From: Pseudomonas citrullilanati
GTDB taxonomy: Bacteria; Pseudomonadota; Gammaproteobacteria; Pseudomonadales; Pseudomonadaceae
Assembly (NCBI RefSeq): GCF_030580855.1
Contig: NZ_JAUQOP010000004.1
Span: 124,001-188,000 of the forward strand
Length of the DNA stretch: 64,000 nucleotides
Reading direction: 5' to 3'
In this document: one piece after another, positions 29,071 to 38,192 of the stretch
Layout: the number at the start of each line of letters is the position of its first letter
Position numbering within the stretch: position 1 is the stretch's first letter
Notes under the pieces: model-generated
The model's input: only the letters and a program-made list of their open reading frames with translations
The model's database searches: none
What the model was told of the DNA's origin: nothing
Made by a program: the position numbers and the translations under genes

Positions 29071-29168
29071 CTGGAGCTTTTCCTATAGCGGCTCTCCCTT
29101 ATAAGGGCACCTATTCAGTACAAGCTCCAGGTGAACGGACGACCACGGGCTACGCATGCCCGGGCATG
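29071..29168. repeat. Cluster of palindromes upstream of the permease gene
   Basis: Three inverted repeats occur in 100 bp. CTGGAGCTT (29071-29079) pairs with AAGCTCCAG (29122-29130). CCCTTATAAGGG (29096-29107) is a perfect 12-bp palindrome nested inside that arm pair. CATGCCCGGGCATG (29155-29168) is a perfect 14-bp palindrome. No gene is seen in 29029-29306. Confidence 0.7.
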
Positions 29169-29306
29169 ATTACGGCCTAGCGTCAGTTCAATCACCGACT
29201 AAGATCGAACGATCAGCGTTTGCAGATTGCCAGTCTTAGCCACTGAGCGAAAAATCAGGCTACCAATAACAATTCAAATCCCGTCTTGCTGTAAGGGGAG
29301 GCCTGT

Positions 29307-30716
29307 ATGCAAATTGAGCCGACACAACCAGGGCTTAAGCCCAAATCCTTAGGTGTCTCCGACATCGTCTTTTTTGTAATTGCAGCTGCGGCCCCGCTCG
29401 GCGCCACCCTTGGTGCAGGCCCTGTGGTTTTCGCTATGGGAGGTACAGGCGCTCCAGGCATCTATCTAATCGCCTCGCTCGTCCTGCTGCTTTTTGCCAT
29501 TGGATTTGCAGCGATGAGTCGTCATGTGATCAGTGCTGGTGGCTTCGCCGAGCTAGTGACTCACGGATTAGGACGAGCAGCAGGCAACGCAGCTGGCGGA
29601 ATCGCGCTACTTGCCTATATCGCGATGTTGACTGGCATCTACGGTCAATTCGCTGCGTTCGGGGCAGACCTTGCTCTGTCGATGGCGGGATTGCAGATGG
29701 ACTGGTGCGTCGTAGCTCTTCTCATCATTGGACTGGTCGGTATTTTCGGATACATGGACGTTAAAGTGTCAGCCAAGGTGTTAGGCGTGCTGATGATTTT
29801 CGAGATCCTGATCCTGCTTGTCTTTGACATCGCGGTCATCGCCCAAACGGACGCCAAGAATTTCTCTTGGAATGGCTTCCTGCCCTCCCAGATATTCACA
29901 CCTGGCCTTGGGGTGGCATTGATGTTCGCGTTTTGTTGCTTTGTAGGATTCGAGTCAACAACCATTTATGGGGAAGAGGCGAAGAACCCGAGCCGCACAG
30001 TTCCCCTTGCTACATATGTTGCCATTGCCATTATCGGGATCTTTTACACGCTTACTACTTGGTGTCTCGGTCTGGCATATGCGAATAGCGATGTTCAAAG
30101 CCTCGCCGCCAATGACATGATCAATTTCGTGTTCAATGCCAACACACAGTACGTCGGCTCCCTTTCTACCGAAATCATGAAAATCCTGGTAGTCACGAGC
30201 GTCTTTGCCGTGTTGCTCTCTTTTCACAATGCCCTGAGCCGCTATCTTTTCGCACTGGCTCGCAGCCACTTCGTACCTCACCAGCTCAGCCGAGTACATC
30301 CAAAACACGCTAGCCCTTACGTTGCAAGCATTGCGCTATCGATCACAACCGTCGTCGCCGTTGGTGTCTTCATGATCACCAATGCCGACCCGATAATGCA
30401 CCTCTACATGTGGATGGTTGGACTTGGCACCCTTGCTGTACTCGCCTTGCAGACTTTGGGGGCAGCCGCTGTCGTGGGATTCACTCTCCAAACCCAGAGA
30501 TGTAATAAATGGCAAGGCGTGATCGCTCCCACCCTTGGTGGATGTGGATTGGCAACCGCCGTTGTTCTCGCCGTGGCAAATTTTGGCGAACTCACCGGTA
30601 CTAAGGAAGGTATCGCAACGCTGCTTCCATGGTTGGTTGTGATAGCGGCCTCGCTGGGAGTTTTTAATGGACTCCGAGCCAAAGGGAAATTTCCTGTGAC
30701 ACCTGCGATTACCTGA
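29307..30716 (+). CDS. APC-family amino acid/amine permease
   Basis: This 469-residue permease has about 12 membrane helices. Family features are [25 protein letters not shown] in helix 1 with the Gly-rich break, the helix 3-5 motif [13 protein letters not shown], and [20 protein letters not shown] after helix 6. A strong GGGGAGG site lies 7 nt before ATG 29307. It is followed after 130 bp by an aldehyde dehydrogenase on the same strand. The substrate could be an aromatic amine or amino acid that feeds the nearby pathways, but the sequence does not show which. Confidence 0.9.
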   Translation: MQIEPTQPGLKPKSLGVSDIVFFVIAAAAPLGATLGAGPVVFAMGGTGAPGIYLIASLVLLLFAIGFAAMSRHVISAGGFAELVTHGLGRAAGNAAGGIALLAYIAMLTGIYGQFAAFGADLALSMAGLQMDWCVVALLIIGLVGIFGYMDVKVSAKVLGVLMIFEILILLVFDIAVIAQTDAKNFSWNGFLPSQIFTPGLGVALMFAFCCFVGFESTTIYGEEAKNPSRTVPLATYVAIAIIGIFYTLTTWCLGLAYANSDVQSLAANDMINFVFNANTQYVGSLSTEIMKILVVTSVFAVLLSFHNALSRYLFALARSHFVPHQLSRVHPKHASPYVASIALSITTVVAVGVFMITNADPIMHLYMWMVGLGTLAVLALQTLGAAAVVGFTLQTQRCNKWQGVIAPTLGGCGLATAVVLAVANFGELTGTKEGIATLLPWLVVIAASLGVFNGLRAKGKFPVTPAIT

Positions 30717-30846
30717 AGCGACCACCTCCCCACTAGCAAAATTGAATAAATATCGATGGGTGGTTCTTAAATTTGTGGGGCCACCACAGAAAGGTCAGCG
30801 ACCCAGAATCCAATGCTACGGTCGTCATAAAATTTCGGAGAGTAAC

Positions 30847-32319
30847 GTGAACAAAAATCATCCTTACAGCGACCTGAATCTGCAGTTGATAGGGGGAGTT
30901 TGGCGCGAAGGTCGGACGGCGCGTTCCATGACTGTTAGCGACCCGTTCACCCAGCAAACGCTGCTTGAGATTGCCTTGGCTAACAAGGACGACTTGAATG
31001 AAGCCTATGCTAAAGCCAAAGCAGCACAACCCGGTTGGGCGGCAATGGGGCCATCTACGCGAGCGGGTGTGCTCCTAAGAGCTGCTCAGATTTTTGATGA
31101 GCGCCATGACGAGTTGGTTGAATGGATCATTTCCGAATCAGGGAGCACGCGAATCAAAGCTGAGATCGAATGGGCGTCAGCTAAAGCTATCACTTTGGAG
31201 GCTGCTTCATTCCCAAGCCGGGTTCATGGCCGCATAGTGGAATCCGATGTGCCCAATAAAGAAAGCCGCGTTTATCGGCGCCCACTCGGCGTTGTTGGGG
31301 TAATCAGCCCTTGGAACTTCCCATTCCATCTTACCCAGCGATCTCTGGCACCGGCGTTGGCTCTCGGCAACGCTGTAGTTGTGAAGCCTGCCAGTGACAC
31401 TCCAGTCACCGGAGGCCTCCTGCTTGCGCGCATCTTCGAAGAAGCAGGACTGCCAGAAGGAGTTCTCAGCGTGGTCGTGGGAGCGGGATCAGAAATTGGC
31501 GACGACTTCGTTCTCCATCCTGCACCAAGCTTTATCTCCTTCACAGGATCAACCCCGATTGGCCAAAACATCGCCCGCCAAGCTGGTAGTGGCGATTATT
31601 TGAAACATGTGGCGTTGGAATTAGGCGGTAACAACCCTTTTGTAGTGCTAGCTGATGCGGATCTCAAGCAAGCAGTTCACGCGGCTGTTATAGGCAAGTT
31701 TCTGCATCAAGGCCAAATTTGTATGGCCATCAATAGAATCATTGTGGAAGAGCCGATTTACGACGCTTTCGTCTCCCTGTTCGTTCAGCGCGTCAGTAAG
31801 CTGGTAATCGGTGATCCTAAAAACCCGGGGACCTCGGTTGGCCCGGTGATCAACAGCAAACAATTTGCCGGATTAGCTCACAAGGTCGAACAGGCCAAAG
31901 CGGAAGGCGCAACATTGGCTTACGCTGGCGAATCTGCAGGACTCGTATTTGCGCCGCACGTTTTCACTGAAGTGACATCCGACATGGAATTAGCCTACGA
32001 AGAAATCTTCGGGCCTCTTGCCGGGATAATGCGTGCACGGGATGCTGATCATGCATTGGAACTGGCTAACGCTACCCGTTTTGGACTTTCCGCTGCAGTC
32101 TTTTCGGGTGACATCGAACGCGGCGTGCAATTTGCTCGGCGCATCCATTCTGGTATGGCCCATGTGAACGACATGCCGGTTGCGGATGCCCCTAACGTCC
32201 CCTTTGGTGGGGACAAGAACTCAGGCCTCGGCAGATTCAATGGCGACTGGGCAATTGATGAGTTCACAACCACTCAATGGGTATCTGTTCAGCGGCAACT
32301 CCGCCACTATCCTTTCTGA
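30847..32319 (+). CDS. Second benzaldehyde-dehydrogenase-like aldehyde dehydrogenase
   Basis: The GTG at 30847 is chosen because GGAG lies 6 nt upstream; the frame extends further to 30742 but that part does not resemble the family. The 490-residue product has [31 protein letters not shown] and the catalytic Cys in [11 protein letters not shown], matching the XylC/AreC benzaldehyde dehydrogenase group. It is a diverged paralogue of the protein at 22633-24108. Lying behind a permease, it may serve a different aromatic aldehyde, for example one produced by the aminotransferase branch at 34032. The LysR gene converges on it from the other side. Confidence 0.9.
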   Translation: MNKNHPYSDLNLQLIGGVWREGRTARSMTVSDPFTQQTLLEIALANKDDLNEAYAKAKAAQPGWAAMGPSTRAGVLLRAAQIFDERHDELVEWIISESGSTRIKAEIEWASAKAITLEAASFPSRVHGRIVESDVPNKESRVYRRPLGVVGVISPWNFPFHLTQRSLAPALALGNAVVVKPASDTPVTGGLLLARIFEEAGLPEGVLSVVVGAGSEIGDDFVLHPAPSFISFTGSTPIGQNIARQAGSGDYLKHVALELGGNNPFVVLADADLKQAVHAAVIGKFLHQGQICMAINRIIVEEPIYDAFVSLFVQRVSKLVIGDPKNPGTSVGPVINSKQFAGLAHKVEQAKAEGATLAYAGESAGLVFAPHVFTEVTSDMELAYEEIFGPLAGIMRARDADHALELANATRFGLSAAVFSGDIERGVQFARRIHSGMAHVNDMPVADAPNVPFGGDKNSGLGRFNGDWAIDEFTTTQWVSVQRQLRHYPF

Positions 32320-32324
32320 GCACA

Positions 32325-32352
32325 CCCTCCAGCTTGCCAATTGACTGGAGGG
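32325..32352. terminator. Inverted repeat between convergent genes
   Basis: CCCTCCAG (32325-32332) pairs with CTGGAGGG (32345-32352) over a 12-nt loop, 6 bp after the aldehyde dehydrogenase stop. There is no T-run, so it may end transcription only weakly or protect the 3' end. Confidence 0.5.
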
Positions 32353-32385
32353 GTAGGCGCATACACTCCTGGAGCTCGCAAGTGG

Positions 32386-33309
32386 TTAAGCCACTTCGCA
32401 GCGACGAGCCTCAGGAATACAGGAAAGAGAGCTTTCAAGAGTATCTGTCACACAGCGTCGAAGCGATCTAACAGATGGCGACCTGTTACCAGCAAGTGTG
32501 GCCAAAGCCAATGAGCTACGTGGCGCGTCTGCTAGGGGTACGTACCGCACGCCAGGGTGACTAAATAAGCGTGTGGCTGTCAGTGGGAACGTATCAAACG
32601 CGCCACTATAGGCCACAGCAGCCAAGCTCTCAGGAATCGATTGGACATACGCTCCAATCCGGCAGGCTTCATGACGCTCCGCCCCCAAACTCCAGTAAGC
32701 AGCCCATTCGGTGGGAGCTCCCTCACCCGCTACCGCGAATGGTTGCTCGATCAAGTCTGAAATAGTAAGGATCGAGGCATGTGCCATTTCATGATTGGCC
32801 GGTACGGCAGCGACTCGCGGTTCATCAAACATCACATCGAGCTCAAGACGTGGATCGCAAATCGGTAGCCTAATGAGCGCAGCATCTACCTTGCCAGAGA
32901 TGAGCGCTTGCACCTGATTTGTCATGGACAGCTCAGTAAACACCAACCGGATACCAGGATTGCTCTGCTGAAAGAGTGTGAAAATAAGGTGGGTGAGTTC
33001 ACCCGCAGCATCCCCGAAAAAGCCTAACTTCAAGACACCACGACTGTTTTCAGCTAGGGCACGGCATTCTAGGATCGTATTGTTCATGCTCCCTAGGAGC
33101 GTGCGGGCCTGATCTATGAACGCCTGACCTGCCTCAGTCAATGAAACACGATGACTGGTACGTTCAAATAATCTGAAGCCCAGCTCGCTCTCAAGCTTAG
33201 CAATTTGAGCGCTCAAGCCAGATTGGGCAATGTTCTCGATCTCGGCTGCCTTACCAAAATGGAGGGTCTCAGCAAGCCTGGTTGCCAAGAGAAGCTGTCT
33301 AGTGTCCAT
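32386..33309 (-). CDS. LysR-family transcriptional regulator
   Basis: This 307-residue regulator has the N-terminal winged HTH (TLHFGKAAEIENIAQSGLSAQIAKLESELG, about residues 16-45, with LFERTSHRVSLTEAG after it) and a substrate-binding domain similar to the BenM/CatM-like aromatic acid group. A weak AGG site precedes ATG 33309. It converges with the aldehyde dehydrogenase gene. It could control the permease-dehydrogenase pair or the aminotransferase gene; no LysR-type T-N11-A box is obvious. Confidence 0.9.
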   Translation of the reverse strand: MDTRQLLLATRLAETLHFGKAAEIENIAQSGLSAQIAKLESELGFRLFERTSHRVSLTEAGQAFIDQARTLLGSMNNTILECRALAENSRGVLKLGFFGDAAGELTHLIFTLFQQSNPGIRLVFTELSMTNQVQALISGKVDAALIRLPICDPRLELDVMFDEPRVAAVPANHEMAHASILTISDLIEQPFAVAGEGAPTEWAAYWSLGAERHEACRIGAYVQSIPESLAAVAYSGAFDTFPLTATRLFSHPGVRYVPLADAPRSSLALATLAGNRSPSVRSLRRCVTDTLESSLSCIPEARRCEVA

Positions 33310-33433
33310 TGAGGGTACCTGCTACTCACGGAACGTGTGAAAGAGCTATCCGTAGCAAAATTCATGCAATTCAATGCATTCGCTTTAAAGCGGCACTCAC
33401 TTCCCGACCTGCGGATCCCGGGCCACTTTACTA

Positions 33434-33476
33434 AACGAATAATGCGCCCAAATGGGGCAATTCGTTAGGTTTTTTC
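33434..33476 (+). terminator. Orphan rho-independent terminator, plus orientation
   Basis: AACGAAT (33434-33440) pairs with ATTCGTT (33460-33466), with an inner GCCC/GGGC stem, and TTTTTT follows at 33470-33475. No plus-strand gene reaches it: the gene to the left is LysR on the minus strand. It may mark the end of a lost gene or an old junction. Confidence 0.7.
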
Positions 33477-34031
33477 GTACACGGCCATCTCGAATTTGCT
33501 TGAATCACCCTTCGGCGCTCACGGAGCCGTCCAGTTCGTGATTTAGGAAACTGCGATGCGGGGCGAGCCGACAAAAAATGCCCTCGTATTGTGCGCATAT
33601 GGGGGCAGCCAAGAGCACACAGTAACAAGCCGTATTGAGCGGTAACACATGGCGATTTGCGCGATGCCTTGTCCTCTGCCGGAGCGCCATATTTCAATTC
33701 ATGATCATATTCCATTGGAGTCTAAAAACTGGGCAAATGGACGGTGGCAGTTCAAGATGCGCGATTTTGCTAGTTTTGCCAATAAGCAACAATCACAAAA
33801 CACGATCAAGCAATCTATATATCGCCATTGCCCACGTACTAATTGTCAAAATACTATGACCTTAGCTTTCGTCAAGTGCACAGGAGCCGAAGCTGTATTT
33901 GTGAGGACAAGCAAAGCCTCATGACCTTCAATTCTGGTGTCGAAAACTAAAAACGTAATGCACCTAAACTATTGGCAAAGCCTGAGAACCAATCAAAAAC
34001 AACCATAATCTAAGTAAACTTGGAAATAGCC
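33477..34031. other. Non-coding stretch before the aminotransferase gene
   Basis: There are short open frames on both strands (for example 33431-33715 minus) but none has a good ribosome-binding site or family resemblance. The right half (about 33730-34020) is AT-rich and probably holds the aminotransferase promoter. I see nothing else. Confidence 0.5.
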
Positions 34032-35378
34032 ATGAAGCTTAATTACCAGCAATCGCTAAAAAATTTCTCTGAAGCCTTTTCTCTTTCCAAGAAAGAAACC
34101 TCGAAAGGAAAGGAATACATTCCGGGAGGTTTTAGCAGGCGCACATTTGGCTATGGCCCACATGCGATTTTCGTCGATAAAGGCGAAGCTCAATACCTTC
34201 ATACCATCGAAGGTAAAAAACTTCTCGACCTCAATAATAATTTCGCTACCAATGTACTAGGTCATAATCACCCAGCGATTATAAAAGCAATTCAGGAAAC
34301 GCTACCCAATGGTTTCTCATTCGGGAATCCTACCAACCACGAACTTGATCTGGCCAAGCTGATTTGTGAGCGCATCGATTCTGTTGAACAGGTAAAGTTT
34401 TTTTGCTCTGCAAGCGAGGCATGTTTGAGTGCCGTGCGTATCGCTAGAGGTTATACAGCTCGTAAAAAGATTGCAAAATTTGAGGGCGGATACCACGGCT
34501 TTTCAGATGACTTGGCGATTTCCGCCCACCCTAACCCGAACAATTTCCCTGGCCCGGATACTAATCCGAAAGCACTTCCAGATTCCGACGGCATTCCTGC
34601 CTATAAAAGCGATAACATCATTGTTCTGACCCAAAATGATTTTGAGTCCTGCGAAAAAATCCTTCGTGGCAATGCGGACGAAATTTCATGTTTGATTATG
34701 GAATTGCAGACTTGCGCGGGCGGAATTGTAGAGCTGGATAAAAATTTTGTACAAAAGCTTCGAGCCCTTACTAAAGAGCTGGGCATCTTGCTAATCGTTG
34801 ATGAAACCATAACACTACGTGCGAACTTCAAAGGTCTGCAAAGTGAGTATCAAATCAAGCCAGATTTGACCGTCCTCGGGAAAATGATCGGTGGCGGCCT
34901 GCCAATTGGCGCAGTGGGCGGCAGCAAAGAGGTTTTTCGGGTAATCGAGGAAAATCAGGTCATGATCTCAGGCACCCACCATGGTCACCCATTGGCCTGC
35001 GCAGCAGGCATTGCCTGCCTTAAAGCCATGGATAGGAAGGCATATGCACGACTCAACGAAATGGCGGCGAAGATCAAATCCGAGCTGAATACTTGGGCCA
35101 AGGAGTCCAAATACCCATTTACCGTGTTCGGATCTTTCTCGGTATTTGCTTATGCGTTCACTAAAGAGCTCGGTCAGACCATTAACACTCACCGTGACTA
35201 CTGGCACAAAATTGACGAGAACAGTATGAGTATCTATGCATTGGAAATGGCTACTCGTGGCTACTACCCAGTCCACCGTGGCCAAGTCGGACTTACGCTT
35301 CCTATGACGGACGAGGATGTCGATGGCTACATCGAGACCACTAAAGACATCATACGCCTTATTTACGCCAAGGACTGA
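34032..35378 (+). CDS. Class III PLP aminotransferase, glutamate-1-semialdehyde mutase-like
   Basis: This 448-residue PLP enzyme starts at ATG 34032 with GGA 7 nt upstream. The fold-type I features are the SEACLSAVRIARGYT cofactor phosphate site (about 128-142), the VDE motif with Asp257, and the Schiff-base lysine Lys284 in VLGKMIGGGLPIG. It resembles glutamate-1-semialdehyde aminomutase (HemL), but the site after Asp257 (ETITLR) is unlike HemL (EVMTGFR), and hemL is normally elsewhere in Pseudomonas. Stereo-inverting aminotransferases such as D-phenylglycine aminotransferase share this fold, so an aromatic amino acid substrate is possible. Codon use is more AT-rich than in the ben genes. 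Function is inferred only at family level. Confidence 0.88.
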   Translation: MKLNYQQSLKNFSEAFSLSKKETSKGKEYIPGGFSRRTFGYGPHAIFVDKGEAQYLHTIEGKKLLDLNNNFATNVLGHNHPAIIKAIQETLPNGFSFGNPTNHELDLAKLICERIDSVEQVKFFCSASEACLSAVRIARGYTARKKIAKFEGGYHGFSDDLAISAHPNPNNFPGPDTNPKALPDSDGIPAYKSDNIIVLTQNDFESCEKILRGNADEISCLIMELQTCAGGIVELDKNFVQKLRALTKELGILLIVDETITLRANFKGLQSEYQIKPDLTVLGKMIGGGLPIGAVGGSKEVFRVIEENQVMISGTHHGHPLACAAGIACLKAMDRKAYARLNEMAAKIKSELNTWAKESKYPFTVFGSFSVFAYAFTKELGQTINTHRDYWHKIDENSMSIYALEMATRGYYPVHRGQVGLTLPMTDEDVDGYIETTKDIIRLIYAKD

Positions 35379-35408
35379 GTTTTAGGCAGGCCAATTATTA
35401 AGCCTTCG

Positions 35409-35441
35409 ATGCCTATGACTACCGTTGATTGTCATAGGCAT
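35409..35441. terminator. Hairpin between convergent genes
   Basis: ATGCCTATGAC (35409-35419) pairs perfectly with GTCATAGGCAT (35431-35441) over an 11-nt loop. It lies 31 bp after the aminotransferase stop and 82 bp before the phosphatase stop, so it can serve both. The T-run is only TTT. Confidence 0.65.
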
Positions 35442-35522
35442 TTGGAATCCCACAATTTACTTTTTCTTGTGCATGGACGTACAAGGTACCTGAAGAGCCC
35501 AAGCCAGTGTCCTGCTCCCAAA

Positions 35523-36314
35523 TTAAACAGCGTGCCTGAGCAGCTCCACTAACTGGGCATGCAATGCCGGATCACCACAGGCAACGACAGCCCCGCCGTT
35601 CTGAGCTGCGCTCCCATCCCAGGTAGTAATCACCCCACCGGCACCTTCGATGATCGGTATCAGGGCCTGAACGTCGTAAGGCTGAAGACAGGCCTCGATA
35701 ATCACATCAACGAAACCCGAAGCCAGCATGCAGTACGCATAACAATCACCACCGAAGCGAACTAACTGCGCCTGATTTGCCACGGATTGAAAAGCATCTC
35801 GCCGTACAGATGAATCGAACATATCGAGTGTTGTGCACATCAGTGTTGCTGAGGAAAGACCTTGGCATAAGCGTGTCTGCAGTTTCGTACCATTGCACCA
35901 AGCACCATCCGAAGTCCCTATGTAGCGCTCGCCAGTGAACGGCTGATTCATCACGCCGAGCACAGGACGCTGACCATCGTTTAGGGCTATTAGCGTCCCC
36001 CATAGTGGCAAGCCGGTAATAAAAGCTCGGGTACCGTCGATGGGATCGAGCACCCAAGTCAGCTCACTGCAACCTACGATTGAGCCCTCCTCCTCACCAA
36101 GAACTCCGTGTTGGGGATACCGATCCTGAATCAGTTCGCGCATGGCTCGTTCAGCAGCCTTGTCGGCCAAGGTGACAGGATCGAAGACCCGCCCACCCTT
36201 ATCCTCGACATCTAGTTTTGCTCGAAAGTAGGGCTGAATAGCATCGGCGGCAGCCTCAGCTAGCTGCTCTGCAAACGCTTGGTACTCAGCAGTCTGCGCT
36301 GCACTGATGGTCAT
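35523..36314 (-). CDS. Inositol monophosphatase-family phosphatase (histidinol-phosphatase type)
   Basis: This 263-residue Mg-dependent phosphatase has both family signatures. The first is GEEEGS followed by WVLDPIDGTRAFITGLP (metal ligands Glu and Asp, about residues 73-105); the second is the distal QPYDVQALIPIIEGAGG. It belongs to the HisN-like subgroup that includes histidinol-phosphatase. A good GAGG site lies upstream of ATG 36314. A broken paralogue is at 532-1304, with a shared 74-bp exact block. The natural substrate in this catabolic setting is unknown. Confidence 0.92.
   Translation of the reverse strand: MTISAAQTAEYQAFAEQLAEAAADAIQPYFRAKLDVEDKGGRVFDPVTLADKAAERAMRELIQDRYPQHGVLGEEEGSIVGCSELTWVLDPIDGTRAFITGLPLWGTLIALNDGQRPVLGVMNQPFTGERYIGTSDGAWCNGTKLQTRLCQGLSSATLMCTTLDMFDSSVRRDAFQSVANQAQLVRFGGDCYAYCMLASGFVDVIIEACLQPYDVQALIPIIEGAGGVITTWDGSAAQNGGAVVACGDPALHAQLVELLRHAV
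35941..36014. repeat. 74-bp exact direct repeat, copy B (inside intact phosphatase)
   Basis: Identical to 943-1016 and in the same orientation. The two copies are about 35 kb apart and enclose the whole benzoate/amine region. Homologous recombination between them could delete or circularise that segment. Confidence 0.9.
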
Positions 36315-36469
36315 CGACGCTCACCTCGGTTTGGCATAAGGACTTGGAAAAGTCCGAGGCATATTTTAAGCCCAACAGCTTCATATCTTCCACAAACAAA
36401 CCCTCAAAGGGAACTTTGTACTCAAACCAAAATAACTTGATGAGCCAAGACTTAGCAGTCGCCTGCAGC

Positions 36470-38020
36470 TCACCGATCCAGGTTCACACCCAAAGATAGA
36501 AGTCGCTCTATCTTTTTAGTAGCCTCGCGCATCAACTGAGTTAGCGATGGAAGATCACGCTCATCTTTGCGGTACTGAGGAATCGTAGCCGAAATTGACC
36601 CGCGAATTTTACCATCTGCAAAAAATGGCACAGCCAAGCCGAATGCGCCGAGTACACGCTCACCGTCACCTGTGGCCCAGCCTCTTTCGTGAATGACCTT
36701 TAACTCCGTCTTGAGCACTTCACGAGAAGTAATGGTTGCCTCTGTAATTTTTTCAAGCTCGATAGAATCGACTAATTTTTGATCACAGAAAGCTAATACA
36801 GCTTTACCAGCTGCACCGGCATAAAGCGGTACTGCCACGTTGACCTGCAGCTTGTACTGAATCGGTCGCCATCCTTGAATTACGTCAAGAAACTCAGCTT
36901 TTTCAGTAGCTTCGTCATAGGCGAGTAACGCGATCGTCTCACCGGTTTCCTGGACTAATCCTGACAAAATTGGCCGGGTGAGATCAGCGAGGTTGCGATG
37001 ATCGCCGCCAATCTTGGACGCCCATCGATAGAGTTTTGAGCCAGGAAACAAGGTTGAGCCAGATAGACTGACAATACCCGCCTGGACTCCAGATTGTATC
37101 AATCGTTTAGCAGTCGCCTCATTGCATAAGAGCTGATCAGTCAAACCCACAGAGTTTTTCAGCCCATCCGGAAATGCGCAGGCCAATAGTAAAAGTCTTT
37201 CGAGACGAGTAACGGTGGACTTCGTCTCCTCGATCAGTATGTCAGGCACTCGCTGAGGGCTACCCAAAATTCGACATTTTACAGCCGCTTCTATTTGCTC
37301 AGCGACTCGCTGTACATCTGCATCAATTTGCGAGGTCTTTTTTGACCCAACGTTACCAACGGAATGGACAGAAACTGACACGACTAGCCCATTCGCGAGA
37401 CTCTTTGTGACAATCGATAATGCGCTGGGAAATTCTGTCTCTGATAGCAGTCCCAAGGCATCGTAGGCCCTCGAATTGCAGTCTGTATCACGTGCATTAC
37501 CCTGTACATTTGAAGATAAAGAATCGGCTTCGATAAATTCAGCAAACTGCCGACCGATATCCCCGAATGTAAGCGGAAAGATCACGCCCAGTTCAGGCCT
37601 GAATGTGAGCGTAGCTTTGGCTTCGCGGCAGGCAGCTACGAAATAACCATTACTCAGACGGCAGTACACAGAAATGAGCGCAGTGCATTGTGAAGCATCA
37701 GCCAGCTCACTCAACGATGCCCCGCTCAAACCCAGAAGTAGACTTGCATCGCCAAGCACTTTCGTAAGAACGCATAACCTTGGCCCTAGGCTGTATTTGC
37801 CTACTCCCACCTCAATAGCAAAACCATTTTCAACCAACGAGACCAGAATCCGATTAACGGTACTTCGACTCTCGCAAAGCTCTGCTGCGAGCTCTCGCAC
37901 TCCCCACGGCTCACCGCCCGTTCTCATGACAAGTGCGTCCACTACCTCAATCAGCCTGGTATGGCTGGACGCAGGAGTAGTGGCTGTAGAGGCGGTAATA
38001 GAGCGTTCTGACTGAGCCAT
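36470..38020 (-). CDS. Tandem IclR-type transcriptional regulator
   Basis: ATG 38020 (MAQSERS) gives 516 residues, twice the normal IclR length of about 250-270. The N-terminal half has an IclR winged HTH (GVRELAAELCESRSTVNRILVSLVENG, about 37-63) and a degenerate effector domain. The second half has another HTH-like segment (VGLTDQLLCNEATAKRLIQSG, near 275) and a better conserved effector domain (AGAAGKAVLAF, ERGWATGDGE, VPFFADGKIRGSISA). It is divergent from the MHS transporter gene, with operator-like repeats between them, and probably controls that cluster. The upstream frame to 38203 overlaps the promoter and is not used. Confidence 0.85.
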   Translation of the reverse strand: MAQSERSITASTATTPASSHTRLIEVVDALVMRTGGEPWGVRELAAELCESRSTVNRILVSLVENGFAIEVGVGKYSLGPRLCVLTKVLGDASLLLGLSGASLSELADASQCTALISVYCRLSNGYFVAACREAKATLTFRPELGVIFPLTFGDIGRQFAEFIEADSLSSNVQGNARDTDCNSRAYDALGLLSETEFPSALSIVTKSLANGLVVSVSVHSVGNVGSKKTSQIDADVQRVAEQIEAAVKCRILGSPQRVPDILIEETKSTVTRLERLLLLACAFPDGLKNSVGLTDQLLCNEATAKRLIQSGVQAGIVSLSGSTLFPGSKLYRWASKIGGDHRNLADLTRPILSGLVQETGETIALLAYDEATEKAEFLDVIQGWRPIQYKLQVNVAVPLYAGAAGKAVLAFCDQKLVDSIELEKITEATITSREVLKTELKVIHERGWATGDGERVLGAFGLAVPFFADGKIRGSISATIPQYRKDERDLPSLTQLMREATKKIERLLSLGVNLDR

Positions 38021-38110
38021 CTTTAGACAAATCGAGGTTTCGGGAGCCCCATTCTGGAGGCAAAAGCTGCCCAACGGCAAATCGCACCTGGCTGTTGACA
38101 AGCGTGGCGT

Positions 38111-38175
38111 GATTCTAGAATCTAGACAAAACAAAAGCTGGACACTGTCCCATTTTTTGAATTGGACAGAAGTCC
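38111..38175. promoter_or_regulatory. Operator-like repeats between the IclR and transporter genes
   Basis: GATTCTAGAATC (38111-38122) is a perfect palindrome. GGACACTGTCC (38140-38150) and GGACAGAAGTCC (38164-38175) are two near-identical GGAC...GTCC inverted repeats. They lie in the 172-bp divergent promoter region, fitting IclR control of the transporter operon. Confidence 0.55.
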
Positions 38176-38192
38176 GATAATCCGAGGTGTCC

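Noticed and set aside
33431..33715. 94-codon minus-strand frame
   Set aside because: It covers the orphan terminator hairpin and reads like low-complexity Arg-rich translation of non-coding DNA.
34032..35378. Housekeeping hemL
   Set aside because: The motif after the PLP-binding Asp is unlike HemL, and the gene lies in an accessory catabolic region with different base composition.
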